A stretch of 64,000 bases of DNA from Symbiodinium natans. Taxonomy: Eukaryota; Sar; Dinophyceae; Suessiales; Symbiodiniaceae. The stretch is taken from the NCBI GenBank assembly GCA_905221605.1, contig CAJNDS010000447.1, forward strand, positions 854,657 through 918,656, read 5' to 3'. Under the pieces are notes generated by a model. That model saw nothing but the letters and a program-made list of their open reading frames with translations, had not been told where the DNA came from and did no database searches. Below are positions 55,036 to 64,000 of the stretch, one piece after another (the stretch's first letter is position 1; each line of letters opens with the position of its first letter). Position numbers and translations under genes: made by a program.

Positions 55036-55699
55036 AGAAGAGATGCTCCGGCCTGGGGTTGTCCACGCCGACCCTCGTAGTCGGGACATCGGAGCTACCA
55101 TCACATGGCCAAACGAGGAAGCATGGAGTAGCGTTGGTGCTAAGATGTGCTTATCACTCTTTTCTGGTTGGTGGTTTCTTGGTGGAATTATCGCCCGTCA
55201 TTGTTTGGGTGGCTTGTTCAAGCGTACGATGTGTGGGATTCGATGTATTCGATGTAGTCCCTCGGAGAGGCATGCAGAGCACTCAGAGCTCCTTCTCCGG
55301 GGGTTGGGGTCTGAGGGATTCACACTGGCCCTGAGCCAAGGAAAATTCATTTTGATCCCAAGGGAAAACCTCTGAGCCACAAGCTGCCAGGGTTGCCGGA
55401 AAGATTAGAAAGCTTCGCTGAAGGAGCCGGATATGAACGGGCCTCACATACCTCAGACAACTGGCGTTTCAGCGACTTGCAGCACCACACACCTCTCAAA
55501 AGGTCGAAATCAGAACATCTCTCACGACGTTCGATGCACAGCCAACTTGCAGGCACGTTGTGTTTTCTCAGCGAAGGGCTAGGGTTCCTTCGCTAAGGGC
55601 TCGGAAGCGGCTCCAGCTCAATGGGCAAGCCGTCCGGGTCTGAGAGAACCCTCCCGGAGTCTTCAAGCCTGCCCCGAAACAAAGAGCGTGCGGCGAAAA

Positions 55700-57570
55700 T
55701 CGTGGGGGCGACAGCTTCGCGCCCGCCCCGCCCCGTTCCCACCTCCCTGCACGTGCCTGCGCAAATGCTCGGGGGGCAGCCGGATCACGATGCCAGCCAG
55801 CCCCTGAATGCGGCGAAAGCAGGGTGGATCCACAGTGGAATACAGTGGATCGGGTTGCCTCGCCTCACCCCCTTTCAACCCTTCCAATGCTGCGATCTCG
55901 TGCGCCTCTTCGTCTTTGGCAGGTAGGCGCAAGGTGCCCGGCACGGAGTCCCACCTGAAAAGGAGAGTCGTGGGATAAAATGGTGGGTTCCCACAAGCTT
56001 TGCTGCTTTGCTTTGCTCTGCCTGTGCTGTAACTCAAGAGTCGTGTAGTCGCGCTGCCACAGCCACTCTCGATTCTCCACCGCCTCAGCTGCGGACAACC
56101 GAAGCCAACAACAGAGGCGGCCAACAGTATCCAAAAGTGCTTCGGTCAGAAGCCTCCAGATCGTCTTTGGGAGGGGTGTCCTCGGTGAACGCGAGGAAGT
56201 AAAGCCTGGGCTGAAATCATAGTTGGGGTGCGGCGTTGAGTGGTGCTCAATGTGATGGTTTCTGCATTCTCATGGGCTCGCCGGCCCATAGGAGAACTTT
56301 GCCTTGCAGGCAAGGAGCGTAAAGCCATATGGGGCCACTTCCTGCACTGAGCTGCACAACAGTTCACTGAAATGCACACACTGAAAACTTCCATGGAATG
56401 GGGGGTGCGGGGTCCAAGCCTGCACCGACAGCAGCTTCATTCCCAAGACCCTGGAGACAGGGAGAAGGGACGGGAGAGGACAGAGGACGGGACGTGGGAA
56501 AGTGAGAGCGAGGGCAGGGGATGTGCGTCTGGCCTCTGGTAGAATTCCAGGCTGCGCTTTGGATCGGTAATGCGCGTTGTGATCTGCCCAATGACCTCAA
56601 CAGAACTCATAGAACTCGAACCCAATCCCTTTCATCATCAGGTGCATAACCGCTGAAGCTATCCCAGGCCCTGTTCGCCCCTCCGGGGAAGGGACAAAGT
56701 CCTGAGCGATGGTCGAACCTTTGTTTGCGACCTTGGCGACGGTGCGTATCTGTGGGAAGCCAAGATTTAACAAGCTGCTTCAGGCGAGGAGCCGGGCGCG
56801 CCAGCCGCTGCGCCCTCTCTGCGGCATTGGACTCAAACGTCGTTTGCAGCAGCTCGATGCAAAAGCCGGCGGGATCTAGCAGTGTCTCAGAATGACTCAT
56901 GTCTCTCGGCCTCTTATGCCCTCACCACCGTTCACCGCCTGCCAGGTGCGTGAGAAAGCCGATGTCCCGAAACTGGCTTCCAGGGCGCGCGCCCAGGCGT
57001 GCCTGGGTTGCGAAGGGCGCCACAAGAAAGAAGCGAGATCAGGTCAACGGGGAGCCGCACAAAGGGCTATAAGAAATCATGCCCAGTGCCACTATGCTGC
57101 TGCCGCAGCCTGCACGTCATCGACCGCCAGACCTATCTTCCAGTAGAGGTCACTTTTGTCGTGGGAGTACGCGACCTGCACACGGGAAATTCACGTTCGA
57201 GCTGTGACTTTAACGCGAGGCCTCGGCCACCATGGGCCCTCATGGGCCCTCATGGGCCTTCACCTGCTCGTCCGCCAGCAGGCGCAGGGCGCAGCTGGCC
57301 GGCTTCCCTGGCACACAGAGCTCGCGCAGCTCGCCTGTGTCAGTGCTGATCATGCCCAGGCTGGTCCTGCACATTTCTCACTTTCCGTCTGTAAGCTGTT
57401 GCAAGCGTGAACCTCGAAAGCAGGGAACATGCCCGAAGCACAACAATGAGCGTGGATAAGTCCTCAAATGCCCTCCCCGAAGCCCTCAAGAGGTCCGGTA
57501 GAAGTCCCAGGTGTTCTGCAGCCGCGCCGGGGAGACGCGCAGGACGCAGGCAGCCAACATAGTGGCCCCC
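55700..57570 (-). CDS. Two-domain glyoxalase/VOC protein
   Basis: Vicinal-oxygen-chelate fold; the second half resembles glyoxalase I, which isomerises the methylglyoxal-glutathione hemithioacetal. First domain on the minus strand: 57565-57490 (AACVLRVSPARLQNTWDFY), about 57345-57245 (TDTGELRELCVPGKPASCAL), 57165-57095 (DLYWKIGLAVDDVQAAAA), about 56980-56940 (FRDIGFLTHL) and 56885-56800 (DPAGFCIELLQTTFE). Second domain: 56612-56535 (VIGQITTRITDPKRSLEFY), about 56340-56310 (YGFTLLACK), 56215-56160 (LYFLAFTEDTPPKDD) and 56080-56030 (REWLWQRDYTTLELQH). VOC metal ligands are usually His/Gln and Glu on these strands; IELLQ and LELQH keep the Glu positions. The final strand of domain two was not identified, so the 3' end (55700) is a guess. 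Confidence 0.75.
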
Positions 57571-57579
57571 TTCAGGGTT

Positions 57580-60500
57580 GAAAAATGAGGCAGGGTCCTC
57601 ACGGGGTCTGAACAACGGGTCCAGCGTTTCAATTTCATAGGGTTTTTGGGTAGGCGATGCAATGAAAGCCACCATGGACTTAAGCATATACAGCCTAACC
57701 CCAGACTGCCCAAAAGGACCCGAGTCCGAAAATCCCAGAAACCCCCTAAGCCTCTCCTCAAACTCCAAAGTCGTCTAAACTCGTAAACGCCCCATGCGGA
57801 CGTCAAAGCCCCACAAGCTCGCTAGCGAAGCCTCGAGATTCTCGCAGGGGCGGCCGGCAGGTGCCACGCACTGTAAGGCTACTTGGAGTTCAATGTTTCG
57901 GGCTTAGGGGTGTTGTTCTTTTTTTGGCCTTGGACTGGATCGTGGTTTCGGAGGAACCTACTGGGGAATACTGGGGAATCATGCGCGTGCTGAAGGTCAC
58001 CCTGTCCCTGAGCTTGAAGGGCAGCAGAGCACTAGTCGACTTCGAAGCGCCCCAATGCTAAGCTCAACTTCCCTCGGCTGCGACCGCACAACGTCCCACG
58101 TCACACAGTACTCACACCATCGCCCTCTTCTTTTGAAAGCTTCTTCCGCTGCCGGAAGTTCCTAGGCACCGCCTTTGCCGCCCTTCAAGGCTTCCTCGGG
58201 TGTGAGGAGGTTCAGCACCTGTTCGAAGTTAGGCTCGTAACATGGGAGAGGGGCGACCCAAAAAAAAAACAAAACAAAAAAAAAGAAAAAGTGGCCCGAC
58301 GGAGCTGGGGGTGGCACGTCACCACGGGAGAGGTGGTCCTTGGCCCCATGAGCCCAGAGTCTTCAACACTTTGCCACGCAGAATTGCAGATTCTCTCAAG
58401 GCATCTCTTGCGCATCACTTGGCTCTTGGGTCCTGGTTGACGTGCGCGCGGTAGGTGTTGGTCTCTGGATTCAAGGATGCCTGGTGCTTTGGATTTGCCA
58501 TGACTAAACCCTTTTGGAGTGGGATCTCTCACGAGCAGTTCCTACGAAGCACACTTTTTGGACATACAAGGCGGTTTGAGCTCAAGGCCTACGAAAACAA
58601 AGACATTAAAAGAAAGCTCCCTATTTTAGGGGTAGCGGAGTATGAACACTATACAAAGGACGAGAAAGTATGGAGGTGTGACCTTGGTGCGACTACGGGC
58701 TACATAGACAGGGTATGTTTCACAACCCTAAACCCTGTATGCCGAAGAGCGCTGAGGGTTGCTTGGCATTTGGGTTCCATGGCGCACCTGAACGATCTCG
58801 TATCGGATCATGTCAGTACCCGACTTCAGATCGTTGACCTCAAGACACACCGCAGCAATGCTCAGAACCACAAGCCATACACACACAGTCTCGCTGAGCA
58901 AAGGCCCCTCGCTGCCCGACTCACTACGACTCACCTAGCCCTGAGATCCCTGCCAGGTCTGCCTCGGACATCGAGGCCGCGTGCTTCCGAAGCGTGCGGG
59001 CCGTTTCGGCCCTGAGCCATTACTCCACTACTCGTGCAGTACTCGTGCAGCTGGGCACATGATGGCAGATGTTCAGGCAAGAAGCCACGGGCAAAGTTCC
59101 AAGCGAGTCTTGACTCTGACATCTCTGACATCCTGCGCTTGCCACTTGCCAGCCTGGCCTCAACTGGCGTTGTGCTGAGAAGTCGTTTGCAAAGGTCGTC
59201 TGTACCGCACGGCAAAAGTCCCGGTACCTGCACCGTGGATCGCTATGTGGCACACAACACCACGCTTTGCAAAACAAGGCTCCATGTGAATACAGCAAGC
59301 GCGCACGCTGCGGCCACACGCAGTGATCTGACCGCCATCTTCGGAACAGGCCGGTGTAATTGTCACAGTATCTAATCTTACTGGGAAGTTGTGTTGCATG
59401 CAAGAGAATGTGATCTAGTTGGACGATCATGATGAGACTGGACATGTGGTGGCAAAGAAAACAACAGGCCGCGTGTCTGCAAGAGCACGGGGGGTTCTGT
59501 CGATGTTCACACTGAATCGATACATCGGCTCAAGCCCGATGAACGGCTGCAGGACATGATTGGGCCCAAGCTGAACGGACAAAGCCTTGGACCTTTGCAG
59601 TATCAAAATTACAAGAAACAGTGGAGATGCCGGGAGTCGAAGGGAGACCAAGGGAGGCGAGGAGCACAGCAACCCGGCAAAGCCACCCACATGAAGGGAG
59701 ACAAAGGCAGACAAAGGGAGACAAAGGGAGACAAAGGGCGACACAGGGAGACAAGGAGCCCAGGAACCCGGCAACAGTCCTCAGAATGTCGGCAATCCTT
59801 AAATGAAAACCCAATTAGAACCCCAACAATAGACTGTTTGGGGAATAAAGTCCGAATCACATGTCTTTCATAATCAAAACTTCAGTCAAGCAATGCTACC
59901 AACACGCAACCGGCTACCTTGGACCGTGTGACAAGAAGGGACGGGTTCACCACTGCGCAGGTCACTGACAAAGCCTCTCGCAGAAGACCTGGGAGAAAAA
60001 CTGCTCCAAGCGAGGCTGGCCCGAGCCCCGAGCTTGGAGTGGAACGGAGTGGAACCGGTACGGAACAAGAACCAAGTTTGCGCCACAAGTGCCTCGTCTA
60101 AACAAACCAACAGCTCACGCCCTCTCGACACTTGCTGCATGACTCTCAGTCGGACTCAACACCGCCCGAGCTGAAAACATGTAGAGATGTTTTTTCCTCA
60201 CTCCCCCGGCCCAAGTCGAGCCAATGCTACTGTCATCTCCCATCGGGACCTTGACAGATCTGTGCCAAACCTCCGAGATTCGGCAAGCCACAATGAGCCA
60301 AGAGTGCAAACGTTGCTTCTCCTTCTTCGTGTGGCCAAAGCTCCCGCGCATGACAACGGGGCCAAGCAGCCTGACCACCACGAAGGAGCGATGATGTCTA
60401 AGAGCCACGGGAGATGGTCACGCCCCGCCAACCCTTGTCACGCCTCCTTGGTTTGCATCACAGGCTGCTAGGCACTGCCAGGCATTGGCCATTAGCCCTC

Positions 60501-61820
60501 AGCCACCAGAGCACCCGGAGAGTGTCGCGTGTCCATACGAAGCCTCCTGCGAGGTTCAAGAGATTGCCTTTGCGCACATATCGCGCGGGGAGTACCCCTT
60601 GTACTATCTGTCAAGGGCACGCCGCATCGCGACGACACGTTTCGAAGGCCTATACCTCCAGAAAATGAGGAAGAGTGTGCACTGGTGTGAGGCTTGGACA
60701 TGGGAGCGGGGTTAGCCCTTGTTGCAAAGCGTTCAGTGGAAGATCCGGAGTTTGGAAAGGCTTTGTGAACCTGCGCGATCTTTCAAGGGGTGTTACTGCG
60801 CAGGCAGCTTTCTGAGCATGTTTTGGAAAAGTCGTAGGTGCCAAATGTGCATTGTACAAGATGGCTACTACTACAACTACAAGGACACTACTCCTGCTTG
60901 CTGCTACGACAAATTATCATGACTCTCTTACCCAAGATTGACCGCAGGGCTCTTCATCTTCGGGGCAGTGAGCGCGCCGAGGCAACAGCGAGGCGCCTCC
61001 GAACGAGCCGGTGCTGGCGCACGGCGCACAGGCGTGTGGAACATCGGTCGTCGGGTTAGGTAGTCACGTCCTCCAATGATTCGTGCTGGTGCGCTTGCTT
61101 TTGTGTTTCTTGCGTTTGGGGTGATGGGGGGTGGTGGGGGAGGGGGCAGATGATGACTGTTGTGCAGGTGGTGTTGTATGCCCCTTCCGTAAACAAACAA
61201 GGTAAGACCTGCATAATATCGCGCGTGTCGCATGGAACACCTCCCAAAACCCGACTTTGCCTCCGATCGTGAAGTGGCTGGACGTGTTGTCGTTTAACAG
61301 GAGTCTTTCAACAACGTGACACCTTTCAGGATTCTAGGATTGATTATAGCCCTACAGGTTAGGGTGAGAAGGCAGAGGGGAACGCTTCGAGGCGGCATCT
61401 TTTTTTTGTGCAGAGCTTTGCTGGCGGCAGACACTTTTCGCAGGACGCTCACCTTCCCCTCTCTTGAGGTCTCAGAGGATCAGCTTGACACCTTTAGTGT
61501 CAACCGGACACTTCCACAAAGCCCGAGCCGATCCTGTGGTGCTTTTGCCACATGGCTGAGCTCGGACAGAGAGGCCACTGCTATACAGACGGCCAACCTC
61601 AAACATTCGGTGGAGTGGCATTTTGCTGCCGCCTCTTCTTGCCAATCTCCTGAGCCAGACTACCCAAATCTTCGGACAAGCTACGAAGTCACTGTCAGAG
61701 GAGCTACCTCCAATCCTAGGTGATGTCCTTCAGGTCTTAAAGGGCCAGAAATCTCAGTACCCAAAAATGAATCCAAAAACCCTCCTCAAGAAACAAATCT
61801 GCACACACCATAAACGAAGC
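57580..61820. other. No gene firmly recognised
   Basis: Scattered open stretches. The best is minus-strand 59010-58930, reading LRAETARTLRKHAASMSEAD, a helical exon candidate, with a hydrophobic stretch at about 58875-58825 (VCVWLVVLSIAAVCL). A plus-strand frame at 58455-59015 overlaps it and has normal composition to about 58710. Neither has a known domain. A roughly 10-bp repeat GGGAGACAAA lies at 59690-59760. Confidence 0.35.
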
Positions 61821-61834
61821 CACTGTGTAAAATG

Positions 61835-63803
61835 CATGTGCATCCCTGCCTGCAGCAGGCGAACCGTGGTTCTCAGCACCAAGCCTTTGCCAGGACATTC
61901 GCGGGCTCCCTCACCATTCACGGAGTTGAAGCCGACGTGCTTCTCCTGCGCTGGTCTTGAGAAGGGCTTTTCATAATCTCAACGTTCACCCGGACTGCTG
62001 AAATGGACTCGACAGCTGCCCTACATGCCTGCCCCCAAACCCCAGCGATTCCTTGAGGCCAGGCCGATTGTGGTTGAACTCAAAGGCGTCCTCGCCCCAG
62101 ACGGTCGGGTCAATGTTGGCGTACACGAGGGGAATGGCCACATTGGTGCCTCAGCCGAGACAGAGAAAACCTCAACTTGGCAGAGCCCTTCAACCTCGTG
62201 CGTGTGTGTCGCGAATGTCTCTCAGGCAGGCACCTTTCGGGAAGCTGTACGTCTTGCCGGCGATCTCGCAGGAGAAGGGCTCTTGGGCAATGTGATGGGA
62301 GACGGTCACCGGCGGGGAGAGCCGGGAGACCTCCAGGATGAAGCGGAGCACCTCGTCGTCATCCTCCAGGCTCAGGGAGTCCCAGATGGGCCGGGCGTCC
62401 ACCTGCAGGTTCCCATGGAGCGCCCCCGAGGTGCAGAGCCAAAGCAGCATGCGGGAGCCCTGCACGCCGGCGATGCGGATGATCGCCGTCATCAGCAAGG
62501 CGAGCTCGCGAGAGGACATGCTGTTGTACTCCGGCTTCACCTCTCAACAACATCAACTGCACACGCCACCAACCAGTCACCAACTTGAAACCCAACTGAA
62601 ACCCACACCGGAAGGATGCACCGTCTCCCTTGCCTCGAAGTTTGCGAAGGCCGCGGATTTCTCGTAGAGGTCAGCGACCGTCCCTATCGTGGCATGCTTA
62701 TCCCAGATGGGCGTGCGGCCAAATGGTTCGAGGTAGTGCCTAGGGCGGCTCTTGGGCACCCAAATCGAAGAACGTGTACTTATGACGAACAAAGATGAAC
62801 GCTAAGTTCACCCAAGACTCATCAAGGCAGATGACCCTGTGTAAAGGGAGTCGAGCGTGGACAGCACCGCCTTGTCCTGAGCAGGGTCGAGATTTTCTGA
62901 AGCTCTCGGGCTCAAAAGCTTGGGGAAGGCATCGGGGGAGATTGGAGATGTTTCGGATTGCAGCACTGTGCGTCAGGGCTTGTCTCAGCTTTCCTCGATG
63001 TCCAAGGCGAAGAGGACATGGTGCAAGTACTTCGTCCAAAACACTGTGTTGCCTCCGTCTGTTCCGTAGTAGAAGTCGTTGCTTCCCTGCTTCAGAAAAT
63101 CCTCGGCAGTCTGGTGTATGAGCTGCTGTGACATCTCGTCCGTCTCCCGCACTCTGGCGGCATCAGTGAAGAGAGTGTCAATCATGCATTGGCGGAAGGC
63201 TTCGTGGTCGCCAGTACCCCCTGCAGCTTTGCCTGACAAGCTCAGCAGGAAGACGCAACGACCAGACTCCCCCTCCGGCAAGGAGCCCCGGTACAACGGG
63301 TGCTCGCCCAACCAATGGTTTCGGGCCTGTGGGTTTAACAAGGCCTTTGACACGTCAGCATGACTGCCCAGCCAAACCTGCCCAGAAGCGCAGAGGTTCT
63401 GGCCCCAGTTGCGGTAGGCGAACATGGTGTTGTCGGTGTTGCCGGCACCTATGCTGTCGATAATTTCCACTGGCGGTAACAAAAGCCGAACCAGGAAGTT
63501 CCAGGGTCGTTGGAGTGCCCAAAGCTGGAAGGAGTTCCTGAGTGAGAAAATGCGACTAGGACTACGTACGGCTATGTGATCTTGTTGACAAGGCTTACAA
63601 AAAAAGAGTTGTCTAGACGAAGCATTTAGGCTCTTGAAGCAGATGAGGATAATCACCTCTATGATGATGTAAAGAAGGACGAGGCCGACGATGATCGCCG
63701 ATACATACCAAAGGCCGAAGATGCTGAGAAGAAACACAGTTGTGACGAAAAGCGGGACCACCCCCAGCCAAAACTGCTTCCAGGAGACCAGCGGACCTCG
63801 CAA
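61835..63803 (-). CDS. Cytochrome P450, membrane-anchored
   Basis: Haem-thiolate enzyme. The minus strand from 63803 gives an uninterrupted 272-codon exon with two hydrophobic segments near its start (WLGVVPLFVTTVFLLSIFGL and IIVGLVLLYIIIEVIILICF), then P450-like HPLYRGSLPEGESGRCVFLL and FRQCMIDTLFTDAARVRETD. Later exons: about 62760-62640; 62540-62230 with I-helix-like IAGVQGSRMLLWLC and the K-helix ExxR (ILEVSRLSPPV), then EIAGKTYSFPKG; 62140-62035 (VAIPLVYANIDPTVWGEDAF, FNHNRPG); 61905-61835 with the haem loop RECPGKGLVLRTTVRLLQ, Cys as axial ligand. The I-helix lacks the usual A/G-G-x-D/E-T signature, which recalls CYP74-type peroxide-using P450s. The 5' end may lie upstream of 63803 or beyond the window. 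Confidence 0.85.
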
Positions 63804-64000
63804 AATGATTCAGTAGTTTCAGCCTGGTCTCACGACGCAAACAAGCAACAACACAAATCCGCAACACTTGAAGGTAGCTTGGCAGGGTAGGACCCCTTCA
63901 CCTGGTAGCGTCTGGTCGTTGAGAGGAGGAAATACCCGAGTTGAAACGCAACCCCTTCCGTTTGACCTGGCATCGCATCAATCACACGATGTAGGAAACA
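63804..64000. other. Window edge, no gene recognised
   Basis: Probably intron or upstream exon of the P450 on the minus strand. The 63803 codon is not ATG and the frame is open a little further, so the true start is not seen. Confidence 0.4.

Overview
This window looks like nuclear DNA of a dinoflagellate, probably a Symbiodiniaceae/Suessiales-like alga. Four things point that way. Coding potential is broken into short exons. Introns whose position is fixed by conserved protein motifs use GC-AG as well as GT-AG ends. There is a long (TTTAGGG)n array. There are several degenerate reverse-transcriptase elements of a type I know from dinoflagellate genomes, recognised from memory and not by search. 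No bacterial operon, rRNA or tRNA was recognised.

Layout. 1-1770 is minisatellite and pyrimidine-rich DNA. About 3.1-4.0 kb holds exons of a PPR protein, and 6.3-10.6 kb a DDX3/Ded1-type DEAD-box helicase with a microsatellite-filled intron. 10.9-14.2 kb has weak, unassigned exon candidates. From 25.2 kb down to 14.3 kb, on one strand, lie exons of a class-II glutamine amidotransferase (Dug3/YafJ-like), then WD40 repeats, then an M20 metallopeptidase (Dug2-like). 27.5-40 kb is dominated by retroelements: decayed copies with a TA-flanked inverted-repeat element nested inside, and a well preserved two-ORF non-LTR element (34.25-39.82 kb) sitting directly against a J-domain exon. 40.2-41.4 kb is a 34-bp minisatellite split by a telomere-type array, and 41.7-42.2 kb is a 12-bp satellite. 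42.4-44.4 kb has two opposed retroelement fragments. 44.8-54 kb is mostly simple repeats and unassigned sequence. 55.7-57.6 kb encodes a two-domain glyoxalase/VOC protein, and 61.8-63.8 kb a membrane-anchored cytochrome P450.

Every recognised host gene (PPR, DDX3, amidotransferase, WD40, M20, J-domain, VOC, P450) reads on the minus strand, matching the long unidirectional gene arrays known in dinoflagellates. The main biological proposal is that the amidotransferase, WD40 and M20 blocks are the parts of the yeast Dug2-Dug3 glutathione-degrading complex, here collinear over about 11 kb and possibly one fused gene. Exon limits are approximate because they were read by eye from protein motifs. 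Spliced ends are given as exact only where two flanking motif halves fix them.
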